DNA from: Rhynochetos jubatus
Lineage: Eukaryota > Chordata > Aves > Eurypygiformes > Rhynochetidae
Assembly: GCA_027574665.1 (NCBI GenBank)
Contig: CM050650.1
Span: forward strand, 100,723,086-100,787,085
Direction: 5' to 3'
Length of the DNA stretch: 64,000 nucleotides
Shown here piece after piece: positions 1-13,200 of the stretch; position 1 is the first letter of the stretch; each line of letters starts with the position of its first letter. Below the pieces are notes generated by a model that made no database searches, was not told the origin of the DNA, and worked only from the letters and a program-made list of their open reading frames with translations. A program made the position numbers and the translations under genes.

Positions 1-260
1 AGGCATTTCTAAAATACAAACCAAGGTACAATACAGGAATACTTTGGTTAGATGAAGTACTGAAACAGTGTAAGTTCTGGTAACAGAGCTTCACCCAGAC
101 AAATTTCCTTTAATTGAACAAATTCTAGGTAAGCCTGAATATGTGAGCATTGCACCACTGTACATAACATGGACACAAACACGGTTACATAGTTGATATT
201 TCAGCTATACAAAATAAGTTCAATTTATTTTGTAATAAAAGTAAAAAACATATTTCTTAC
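1..260 (-). other. MCPH1 intron 12, 5' part
   Basis: Sequence 3' of exon 12 in gene direction, starting with the GTAAGA donor. It is AT-rich with no open frame of note. In human the matching intron is very large and contains ANGPT2 on the opposite strand; no part of ANGPT2 is visible here. Confidence 0.8.
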
Positions 261-423
261 CCATTCATAAGAAACAATCCAACACCCACGAGCAATTCCC
301 AGCATAACATTCAAGGTACGACGAGGACTCCCTGTAACTACATGACTTGTTGTTTCACATACATCATCTGAGAACAAAAAGTCTCCCAGTTTATTCACCA
401 CCTCAATTACTATATTTTGCTTC
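261..423 (-). CDS. MCPH1: MCPH1 exon 12, core of BRCT2
   Basis: The 163-nt exon lies between acceptor ctttttag and donor TGG|GTAAGA. It encodes [20 protein letters not shown], then [19 protein letters not shown] and LGIARGCWI...SYEW. The BRCT pattern is clear: T.HVV, RRTLN, GIARGCW and a final Trp. Human reads VCETTTHVLSGKPLRTLNV and GIARGCWVLSYDW. The next exon continues the third helix of BRCT2 beyond the left edge of the window. Confidence 0.97.
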
Positions 424-3400
424 CTAAAAAGAAGAAAAGGAAAAAGCTGTACATTCTTGAATGGTTATTATAAAAGCATATACACACAACACATTAACTC
501 CAACTCACCTAATTTCTTTCCTCACAAATCGTTTCTTATCCTTTTCCCACTAAGCCTCTACGTATTTGCTAGCCCTAAATTCATTAGCCTCCCCACAGAG
601 TCCAAACAGACCCCTTTTTGTCATCACACAATCATATCCACTTGCACATCAAAGCTCTTTTGTACCCACATCTATCTCATCTGTTTAAAGAAGCTGTTTT
701 AAGAAGCTTTTGAGTCAGGAATTATCTAACATATTGTTTGTGTGCAATGCCTAGTACAACAGAGCCTCATTCTTGGTTGCTTTTGTAGTACTATCAGAAA
801 AGTATTACCAGGAAATGTAAACAATTAGACACAGCACACTTAAGAGGTTTTCATTAGGAAGCACCAGATTTTCAGTATCTGAATAAAATACTGCCATCTA
901 AATTTTAGAGAGAAGTCCTAAAGCTCTGGCTTGCTACCTATACATCTAAGCCAATGTTTCAATTAAAAATTCACTTTCCTTAAATACAATTATAATTAAT
1001 ATTATAAAATCCAGAATGGCCACCTAATTGAATTCTCTACATAGCTATGCTGAAGCATACAAATATATCATTGTGAAAACCGTGAAATCTTGGTATCACT
1101 AGAGAAAAGCTGTTGCATGAAAGCAATTTACTGTTCTTATTAATGTTTATTGTAAATGATCATTAAAGATCTGTAAATGAAAGCTGAGTTCCAGTGCCCT
1201 CTCTGCTCCTCCCAGCTGACTTGGAAATGTCCATGGTATGCTACACAAGATAAAACAATTAAGCACAACCTTGAACATAGTCATATCTATCACAGCAGCG
1301 ACCCTCTCAGGTAAAATATTTGAAGTTAATCACTGACATAAAGTGAGTGCACTCAAAACATCTCCAGAAATCTTTGGGTTTACTTCATTCTCACTACATT
1401 TCACTCCACAGAAAGTAATTCAGTTAAAACTCCCAAAATACCCCAGCTAAAAGAAATACTACTTAAAGGAACTCTAAAACAAACTCCAGAAAAACTCCAA
1501 AAAACTCTTCACAGAGAATGCAGCAATCTATTTTGTAAGAAGTTTCAAATCCATAGGGGATGGCCCCGCCCAGACTGCATGCTCAGGGCATACATTTCCA
1601 TGCTCTACCTGAGTATTTTCTTAGTTCTTTCTTGTGTCTACACAAAATTTCTTACAATGAGATGAAAAAGTCCTGTTATACAAGAAATGAATCTAAGATA
1701 TCTTATAAATTACAGGGAAAACTCATCAGTTTATACTTCAGTCAGCTGCAAAAAATTACAGATGCAAGCTTACAGCAAAATTTCACTGGATTTGTGATTC
1801 AGAAAACCAGGTAACTTCTGGCTGTGAAACAGTGAGCAACATTTAATATAATCTCAAACCTGATGCCATGAAACCACTGAACTCGTGATCTTTAAATTTA
1901 AATTCTAACAAACCACTTTTGAGGATATAGCTACTGGGTAGTAGGACTGGCTTTTGGTCACTGGTGGTGGACTATTTTCTGTTCTTTAGTTCTTTCAGAA
2001 GCAGTCCCTTTCCCTTCACCCATTTACAGGTTTATGAGTGCCTACAACTGTAGAGAGCCAAAACCACAAACTTGAAGTTGTGAAGAAAAGCAATTATCAC
2101 TAGAGTTTTTTTTTATTTAATGAACTATTAATTGACTAGTGGGAAAAATCAACATACAAGCAACGTAAAAGAAATAATATACTAATGACCTCTTTCAACA
2201 AAAGAGTTTTCTCCAGCTCTGCCAGGATTTGTTCTCTTTTAGGCAGATCACAGCCTCTGTTTTCCACTATCTGCACTGTAGCTATTATTTTTACCTCCCC
2301 CCCACAGTGATCCTCTTTGGCATGAAAGCCAAAGTCTTAGTGTTACTAGCATACAGTCACATTAAATACAAGAAAAATATTAATTCCGTTTAATGTTTCT
2401 GTCGTATATTAGTATACTTGTTAACAGCTATTGACAATCATTTACAAAGACCTTCTAAAAGGATAGCCACTAAGTGTTGTTTCTGAGTACTTAGATCTGT
2501 GTAACTGTCAAGATTTAATTATCTCAAACCTGAAACAGATTTGTGGGTAGTAGAAATATCCTGAGTTTTGAAAAACAATTCAAAAAACTGTAAGCAAGTG
2601 TAGTATAAAATATGGAATTGTGTTTTTGTTGGATGGTTTTTGTGCTCTAAGACTTTTAAGAGAACGATAAGATCATGCCAGAAAATTATTAACTCTCCCC
2701 TAAAATATGCAGTGGCAGCTGCTTCTAATGTTCTGAAACTAAGTGGCTAAAAAGCCTACAATATTTCTTCAGCAATTATTTACATGAAAAAAAAAAAATT
2801 TGAACTGATGTTTCAGATTATGACTTCTTAAACAGAAATAATTAAAACGTATGGAGAAAAGCTAAGTGTTGGGCTGAAAGAGTGAACCACTTAATACATA
2901 AAATTCCTTTTTACGCTTCCTTCAGAAAAATTCAAAACTTGCTTAAGATTTTAGTTTCATTGCTCTGAAGCCCTGTTTTGCTCAGCTATGGAATAACTAC
3001 TTCGGTCTGCACTGTAGCAACACAAACATACACAGGATAGACAGCAATAACCTATACATTTATATACATTCTTCTAGCTACAGAACGAAATAAAACATTT
3101 TAACATATGTCATAAAGATAAAATTAATTTTGTATAGGCATAAAAAGATCACCAACATTCAAGTGTAAACTGTGTGCTGACTAAAAAGTCAAAATGTTTA
3201 ATACTTACTCAGGAGACATACTCGTCATAACTAGAGTCCTTGTTGTCTAGAGATAGGAAAGAGACAAGAAACATCAAAAATCAGAAAAAGTTTCCCATTT
3301 GAAAAAAACCTTAAATTAGAAACTGTTCTGTTAAAAGGACTAAACTACTTCATAATTACAGTATGAGCTGGGGAAGAGGCTGCACATGTACTAGACATAT

Positions 3401-6400
3401 TAAACTCTGAGGACAGGGAAGGAAACAAACCATTTCATGTTTGGTATCAAAGCATCCAATATAACAGAAGACAGGAATGTAACTTTTCATTAGCAAAACC
3501 AAAAAGCAAAGGATTGCCAGTCTGGGAATGCCAAAGAAAAAAGGTAGTAGTTTTTTTTTTTTTTCCTTCTGATCAGGTGGAAAAGGCAGTTTACCTTCAA
3601 CAAAGAAAACCTGTAATGTAAAATTATTCCAGTTTCTTCCAAAAGAAAGGCAGAAACAGCTGAGATGTTGCAGAAACAAGAGTATATTTATTGTAAAGTA
3701 TAATTTTAATAATTTAATTTTGATAGTGTAGCTTTTTTTTTTTTGTCATAACTTCAGTATTTTAGGTCTAGGTTTTTAAGTGTTCTTTCACACTTAAATC
3801 TTGTCCAGTGAAAAAAAAGTTGTCTGAGTAATATAACACACAAAGTATACTCAGAGTATAGCAATCCTTAAACCAGCAATTCTGAGACACCTTAAAAAGC
3901 AACCCTCGTTCCCCTGCAATACCCTCTACAGATTATGTTTAAAGTAGGATTGTTTGCCCACACACATATTATATAAGTTTTTAAGAATTGATATTACAGA
4001 AGTCAGAATAGGAAGAAGTATCCTTTGGTCATCACCAGGAAAGCCTCCAGCACTCAAAACCATAGAAGAGAACACGAATTTTAGCAGTATCAGAGAAGTA
4101 CATAACCGAACATAACAGGGTCATCAAAAATATATGTAAGATGATGTTTTGAACATCTTAGCTAAGAATTACTTGCAGTTACATGAACATGCATAAGTAG
4201 GTATACATAAACATTTTATTTTTGTAGAGAGAGTGACTTTTATACAATGATTTCAAACAACCCCTCCTAATTTTCAGAATCAATATATTATTTTCAAATT
4301 ATTTCTCTAGATAACTACTGCTCCATACAAAATAACCATTCCCATTTCTCCCCCCCCCCCCCCAGTATATTATCACAACCAGAAGCAGTAAGCTCCCATA
4401 GTCTCTACTAAAACTGTTTCCTTTGAGTAATGTATTGAGCCGAGATCACAAAAATATTTTGAATTGGATTACAGCTGGTAGCACAGGCCAAAAAATACTC
4501 AAGGGCAACTCATTTTACCCAGTAATGAATCACAGAACAGAGGAGAGAACACACTCTGATACAACTCCATCTCTTATCAGTACAGAACTGTTCTCCATTA
4601 AGTGTTCAAGCAATTTGTCACATTTAATAATGGAGTTCCTCGGAATTATCACTGTAGACTATTAGTGTGCAACATGACTGTTCATTATATGAATGATCTC
4701 TGCATAAATAAACCAGAATTTAGATATCACTGACAAGCTAGATATTAAAGATAACATAAGAAGTAGTCTTTTCAACATACACATAGTAATTTCATTTTGT
4801 GGTTGCATAAATTTGAAAAACATAAACCCCAGCTACTATTTAAAATCTTAAAAGCAACATAATGTAGCATATTCAATATTTTTTAAAATTCATGATAAAC
4901 ATGTACTCAGACAACATTATGTAAGCTATACAATAATTCAGAACTAAAAATATAAGCAATGGGAAAAAGAAAAGATGAAACTTTTAATTGAAATATTTAT
5001 TTGAAAGAAATTCTATGCAGGATATGTGAAAATGTAAGTTTCCAAATTCTAACTTATTGCCAGCAATACTTACTGATTATGCCTTAGGTTACTGCTAGCC
5101 TGACAGCTGAAGAGAAGATAATATGCACTTATCTGTAACCAAAATTTGTTGTATTCTTAGGCAAAAGACTTCCTACTGCATTACTTTCAGCTCCAAATAC
5201 GTAATCACATTTAATTGCTCTGGGGAGTTCAAAGAACTTCACAGCTTCAATTCCACATTTGAGTTTTACATACAAAGGGTTTGAGCCAAAATAGCAACAA
5301 CGCAACAATATACATAAAATATATCTAACATAACATTAACATAATTAGTGTTAAATATTTAAGTGATATAAACTCAAAAATTGAGTATATACACTCAGAA
5401 AGACATCTAGTAAGTCACTAAGTAAGGGTTCTTGTGGCAGAAGGATTGCAATATTAGGCACTCTACTGTACAGGTTAGGTCAGATGGTTGAAACTGGACA
5501 TGGGGCCGCATTCTCAGTAGTGAGGACATACCTCACACTGTCTTAATACACGTTGTTGAATTTGCATAAATTCCTGACCATTAAAGGATCCTTCGATGTG
5601 GCAGCCTGGGAAGGCACAAAACATGTCTTAAAAGCAAGGTTTTACTCTTCTCTGTTCAATCGTTCAGGGCTGAAACCCTCATCTATGTCAAATATGTATG
5701 CTTCAGCATCCTCATAATGTTCCCCTTCGGTATCTGAAGCCAAGCTTTGCTGCCATCCGAATGAAGCTCTTTGGCTAAAAGGCTGGAGTTACATCCACAC
5801 AAGAGAACTGGACGAGGCTCTTGGAGCGTAGTATACAAGTATACTCTTGTACAGTACTAACTCCACAGCCAGATCCTGATGTTCCTGTTCAGAATGTGCA
5901 GAAAAATACCCTTCCTCACAACTTTTCATAAATTAAATGTCATGGAAGTATTAGTAATCAGACCACTGCCTTTGCCAAACTTAGGTTAAAAAAAAGCATT
6001 ACTATAAACCAAGGCCAGAGCAGCTTGAGATCCTACAGCTGCTTCTTCAGCTTCAAAGCAGAAATGTTTGTTAACAGTTCCTTAATACCTTATCTATAGG
6101 GAAGTTTAAAATACCGAATCCACACAAATTGGGAAACCTGCGGCCTGTCCTGACATTGCCTTGCAAAGTCAGCTTTTGAACTGTAACTTTTATGCTACAA
6201 CACATAGCATACAAGATGGTACAGCAAGTATTCCAGACAAGTGTTCTGTCAGTGCACTTCAAAGTGATTCAAAGACTCAAGAATGCAAAAGGATGCACAG
6301 AAAGGGTAGAAATTGGAATAAATCTAGTTTCTTCCAAACTATTATTTCATTTTAATTCAGAACTGTGTGGGTTTTTTTTTTTTTTTGGAAGTTAGAGGTC

Positions 6401-9400
6401 ATTTGCTGAGCATTTTGTTTTATTGCTTCAGTAAGACTAGCAGTCCTCTTTAATTAGTTATGAAGCAAAAAACTTAGCCAAACCGTGTTTTAATTTTTAG
6501 TTGTAAATTTTTCAAGTTAATGGCTTTCCCCCACATTGATATGTAATTCTTCTTCTATGCTCTTTGTGTCTGTTTTATTTTACATGTTGCTTTTATTGCA
6601 AAAAATTTTTTGGAGTTAGCGTTTTCTTTTCTGACCAGCAAAAAGACATCTGGAGAGCATCATTATGAGTTCTAATGCACAACTGTAGCAAGACTATTAT
6701 TAATAAAACACTGGAAAAGGTGGTATTAACTAGTCCTTTTATTTATCATTAATCTCTGAATCCTGAAGAGTTGTATATCTGTACTCTAAATCAGAACACA
6801 CTTCTTTGTGAATTATTTTTTAGGTCTGGAATACAGGCTGTTTTATAAATGACTTGCTTTAGCTTTCCTTTTTGTATTTCTTAGGAGCACAGTTCCATTA
6901 AGTATTTCTTTAGAGTCTGCCAACAACGAGATTTTTTCTAAGTCATCCGAAATATAAAACACGCCTTTCAGTAGCGCCAAGGAAATAGTATTTGTAAATC
7001 TTTCCAGTACTTAAAAGATGTAATGCTTCCTGTACGTTAACTGACCTACACCACAAAAGAAGCATCCAACCTCAAAATGTATTCTTTCTTCTAAGTCTGA
7101 GCAGGTGTTTCTTGGAGCTGAAGGACAATAAAAGTCCTGTTTTGTACAACCTGCTTTTCAAGAAAGTGAACTAAAATTTTGTTTCCTTAAGAATGTCATG
7201 AGTTGTTTTTTATAAGTGACAAATGAATTAAAATGTGGTTATAAAATATATTTCCAGGCCAGTTTTCAAGAATGAAATGTATTCATGAAAAGAATTGACT
7301 TGATAGGAACAATTTAATATTTGTGACTGGTTAAATTCCAGCCTAAGTACATTAAATCTCGTTGTGTCTTTGGGTCAAGAACCCAGGCCTCATATTTTTC
7401 AAGAAAATATTTCAACCAATAAATATCACTTTTGAATTGTGTATAACTTAGTCCAAATGCTCCTCTTATGCCTTAAAGTTGATTGAATTTCTGAAAGAAA
7501 TAAGCTTCAGTGTACTCTCAAACTCAGACATATGCTGTGATGGAGTGAAAAATGACCTTCACCTGCAGAACTCAATAAGATACTTACCCTGTGTGGTTTG
7601 GCCAATATATTAGGGATAAAGGACTGTTTGGAGGGCGGGAGGGAGGTAGCGGAAAATAGTGCATGCATGTGCAAATAAAGTGTAAGGGAGAGTACAAGAT
7701 TACTGTGCTGTTTTCTACTCTTCCAATCCTTTTTTCCTCTGGCTATTGTGGATCCATCAGATGGTTCTGAAATTGATTCAGAACTCATATGCTCACTTTT
7801 GATCCTTACAGCTGAATTTCAGAAGGAACAATCTTCAGTCCTACTAGTATATGACACAAAAACCAGAGCCATGTGTAGCATGGGAATAAACAATAATCAG
7901 GTTAATTTCACTTTGCTTTTATCTAGGAAGGTTGTATTGAAGATCCAAAACTTTAAGGTTGTTTTTAGAAACAATCTATGAAGTGTTCTACATTAATTTA
8001 TTCTATTCAAGTAATTGTGGCTGTAATTTCACAGCTGAAAATAATTGGTAATTGCAATGAATGGCTACTATTCAGTAGTTTTACACAGCAAATATTCAAA
8101 GCTGTAATTTACTTTCTGGCTGGCCTTTCTTCTCTTATCAGTCCTTTGATACTGATATTTTTCCAGTTTCCTCTGGCTGCAAACTCATTTTTGACTCTAG
8201 CTTCCTGAACCAAATATAGTACCTCTGGTTTGGTCCTACAAAGACGTGAAAAATGCACCCATCCTAACTAAATCAATACTACCATGGGGAAAGATGACAA
8301 ATCAAAGCAGGCTATAAAAAGACAGAAAAATAAGATGACATGACAGGTGTCTGGGCATCAGCTTTCCTTCACTGCCAAAGATTAGACAAAAATGAGAAGT
8401 CTGGTAATTATGGACTAGGAACCCCTAGAACTTCTGTAGGCAAGATTAAGGATAATGAATAGCTTCAGTCTTTTCAGACTAGCAATGTCACAGTTTACAA
8501 TTAAGTAACATTTTCAGTTTTCCACATGCAACCATAATAGCTAACAACTATATTAAAAAAAAAAAATCAACCATGGGGGATACGAAGCTGTAGCAAGGGA
8601 CATCTTTCACAACATTCTGCAACTGCAAACAACAGGTTTATCTGTCTGATCATTAGCAAAACTAGATGGACTTTTTCTGGTAGGACAGACAAAGATTAAA
8701 GGGAGAGCAGATGATCCTTCCCATCCCTGCAACCAAAAATTTCTAAGTCAATCACCATGACATGTAAGAAGCCAACAAGCACGATCATTTCTGCAAACAC
8801 AGACAGAAGTGATTCCCATTCTGATGGGAAGTCCAAGCCTTTCCAACAGGTACAAATTAGGGTTTGGCTTCCCAGTCAGCATTGCCTTGGAAAAGAAGCA
8901 GCCCAGTTATCATCTTTTACTAGCAAATTTTCAGCTCTAGACCATATAATGTGAAATCTGAGGAGACCGAAAGAGAGAAACTGCCCATGTGACAGAAGTG
9001 AACCTCAAGAACTGGGATGCTAAGGGGAGGAGAAAGCTATGTTACAGTTTAAATTCTGACAGAAGATGAAAGTTCAGGTGAAGGACACTCCCTCACTCCA
9101 AAAAAATCACAAGACAGGACAAAGAGGAACAAGGGCTATCATGGGGCAACACTGTGTTATGGAGAAAATTCATACATAGAAGCAAAAGCATTTTAAAGAT
9201 CACACTGAGGTATAAATGAATTCTGTCATTACCACCAAATAATACCCAATCTATACTCATCTTCCCAAATGGTCTGTGAGACAGGCAGGCACAGTACAAT
9301 TAATCTGTTTCTGCTGAAATTTTCAGCAACATGAACTTCTCACCCTCACCCCTCAGCCTCACCAAGGTTAACAAAAATAGCTTGTACCCCTGCTATGAAT

Positions 9401-10233
9401 AATTTCAACAAAAATTAAGCATGATGTAGGAGTGAATCTGTTTCATCTGTTCAGACATTAAAAATTGTTTATGTTTTCATAATGATCCAATGAAGTGAAC
9501 AATTTCTTTGGACAGACGACATGACCAACTAAAAGCACTTCATAAAGCTTCAACTGAGGTACCCTAATCCCTAACTGTGAGATAAAAAACAAGACACAAG
9601 GGTAGTGGGCAACATTAGAGTAGCTTCCATGAAATTAATGGTTTGATTTTTAAGCCGTCATCAGACATCCATCCCATTTTTGGCAATAGTGGGTACCATC
9701 CACCATTGGTTCATTAGAAATGATGTCTGCCTTAGCTACTTCATTGCAGACGTCAGCGGCTATGTTAACACTGCTCATAATGGGTCACATGCTGGGCAGA
9801 AGCAACTGAGGTACAAAGAGACACGCATCCATTGCACAGGCTGCAGGTATGGGACCATTTTAAGAGGGAAAGAACCATTTTGAATCTCCTCAACTCTTCA
9901 ATATTGCGTTTGCACTTTAACACTGTGAGGTTAATTTGGATAGCTGAAGACTTCTGGAGATTGCCAACTATGCACCAATGAGTGGAATTCCAGGTGAAGA
10001 TACTCCTGAACATGTTTGCAGCCCAAAAATGTCAAGCCTGAATTTATGTTATGTTTATGTTAAGATGCAGGACTGTACACTTCAGTAAATACCCTGCTGA
10101 CAAGATTGTCACCCACTTGATGATGACAGTCAACAACCTGAGTCAAAGCTTCACTGCCCTCTAGACAATATGCTAAACAAACAAACAATACTTATTTCTT
10201 GCTTTGAGGTGCAGCAGCAATATTATGAAGGGC

Positions 10234-10273
<40 letters not shown>

Positions 10274-13200
10274 TAATAATAAATAATAATAATAATAATA
10301 AAACCATCATAATTTTGAAATTGTTTTAGGATCTTGAAGGGTAATGAATTAATCATACATGGAAACAATTCCTTCAAAAACATTTTTTTTTAGTGCATAC
10401 TTATAACCAACACCCACTGTTTGGCATTTCTGATTCTTTATACTAGCAGGAAGTAATCCATCTATTAAGGAGTTATGCGGTTCAAGATTGTTTTCCTATT
10501 TAACCGCTTGCATATTTATATTCATGTTCCATGCAGACTTCTTTGTGCTCTTGTAATTCAGTTCCACAAAGATCACACCTCTAATCCATAACATGTTTAA
10601 TTTCAGCATAGAAAAGAATGGAGTTATTTGTTAAATTATTTTTTTTAATTGTTAATGACAAGTCAAATGCTGATGAAATGGAGTTTAGGAAGTCTTTTGT
10701 TCAGATTGATTTTATATAATTTTCAAGAGCTGTGAGGCTATCATTTTGACAGCAGTTCCATCAACTAAAGGATTTCTGGCCTATAGTCATGCCAGATACT
10801 CATAGGTTTATGTAGGGCTTTCATTATTCTACGAGTTAGATTTCCGAAAGAAAAAGGATCTAACCAGCCACTGCTTTTCTTCCTGGCAGGTTTCTAATGC
10901 CAAGAGGGAAAAGAATGTCAGTTTTACACTGATTCGTTGCCAAACCAGATGCAATCCAGTGGACTGTTTGGTTTTCTGGCATGACGGTTATGACCTCATT
11001 GTTAAATGTAACAGTGTACCCCAAAACTAGAAAATAATTGTGATATACCAGTAAACTAGAGTTCGGTTACAGCATACATGCACACCACACTGCTGAATAT
11101 GCATCAAGGACAGACACTTCTTACAAAGTGTTTATATACTGTTCCCTCATGCTCTGAGCCAGGAAGAGCTGCATCTGTTTCTTGCACTGAAGACTCCCAC
11201 CATCAAATCCAAGAATGCCATAGACTTTTAAATAAAAGGATGGAGATGGTATAGATGTACTTTCAATAACATGAGATTCTAAAATTTTATTCCTAGTGTT
11301 TATCCCTATCTATTGTTCACCATGGATAGCTCTCGAGCAGTTTCCTACTTGCCGAAGTGTAGTAATAAAAAAAATATGTTCTGACTTCACATAAGACCTC
11401 ACATAAAGTCTCTGGACCAAAAACTGCCATACCTACCAATCTTCTGGGGAACTAAAAAAAAAAAAACCAACAGTGAAGTTTCTTTAATTAATTCTATGCA
11501 CACAAAAAAGGAAACTTCATATACTTAAGCCACTATTTCCCGAATAAGGTTCTGAAAAAGAACCAATATGTTAACCTGTTCACCAAACACAAATTTAGTG
11601 ACAATTTTATAGAAACTTGGGTGAATTCAACTCCTGGATTTTAACTACCCTGCCTGCTAAGATGACAAACTGCAAAGTGAACCACCTCCTGTATCACTGT
11701 CACAGCACGTTTGCAGTGTTCCAAACAGCAACCTATCCAAGAGTACGAACAGCAGCTGCAATTGGCCCTGTGACAACAGGAACCTCACTAAATTTGAGTT
11801 GAGAAGAGGTTGTGCCTTTTGCCATAGAATGGTACTGACTTGAAAAGACACTTTTTTCAAGTAAAGAAATAGCCAACAGCACTTCAGTACATAGTCCAGA
11901 AGAACTAGCATAAAACCTATCAAACAATGATTTCTAGGGACACAAGGCCATGAATCAGTCCACTAGGTAAATCTACAGGAGACCCCTCCTGGAAAGAATG
12001 GTAGCATCCCTAATTGGTGGTAACAAAGCTGTTGCATTAGGACACAGTCCAAAGCATGCACTGTAAAGTGCAGCAGCAGATGCCAAGAGTATGGCTTCTG
12101 TTCTGGAAGTCCTCTCAACTGGATGTGGAATAAGAGTGGGGGGCAAATTCACTAGCTGGACAAAGTCCAGAACCAGAACTAAATTGCAAAGGTTGAGTGA
12201 AAATACTCGTGAGATGAAACACGCAGCAGGTCCAGTAAGTACTAAATCACAGTCAGTATTGTGAGACACTTTTTCAAATATTTACTAAGAATATTTTCAG
12301 TGATTTTAGCCATCTCATATTAACCTTGCTGATACTAATTTTTTCCTATACATCACTCTTGTAGCATTCAATATTTTTAAAATCCATTAGGTCAATATGA
12401 AATTCTTAAATTCTTTTTCATTACTTAAATTTATATTAAAAGAAGTATTTTATCAAATGCGTATCTGCACATTCCATTCATATGAAACAAATACTAACAC
12501 TACTTACTGATATGCCATTTTGTTCTCAAAGGCCAATATTATTACAAAACCTGGACATTTGGAACAAACAAATGACAAAAGCTATATTTTGGATACAGCA
12601 ATGGCAGAAGCAATGTCTTGCCAGTAAAAATAAACTTTCTTGTTGGATATCAATATCCCATTTAGTGGCACATTTCAGACACTCCAAGGAAGCAAATTTT
12701 CTGCAGTGATGTATAATATTAAATCCTTTTATCACTTTCAAAGGTACTTGTCCCACAATGTAGTCTGCTCAAAAGCATGTTTCCCAACAACTTGTTTCTT
12801 CAACTTTACGTTGAGTCAGCTAGAACACTATAAACAATAATCAACTATTCAGTTGTCATCAGCTAGAGTTGGTCAGACATTTTCATTATTACTTCATGTA
12901 CGATGAGACATCTTGTAAATAAACAAGATTCTAGGATCAAATCAGATACGCATAAAATCACCCCACCAGACATCTGGTCACTACCATAAGAGTTTCTTGA
13001 TCGTACCATGCAAGCATTCTTATCATTTGTTGCTTGAGTCACTTGTCTCATCGTTACACCCAGAAGCAATCAATTTGAATAATATTCAATGACTACTTGT
13101 CCACCACCCCCATTATATCATTTTCCCCAGACCATAAGTCTAGGTAGTTCCAGCTTCTTCACTGTTAACTGTAAAGGAGCTTGTATGACCCATCCTGTCT

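Noticed and set aside
10233-10301. CRISPR-like array of short repeats
   Set aside because: It is a plain trinucleotide microsatellite without spacers, and the genome is eukaryotic.
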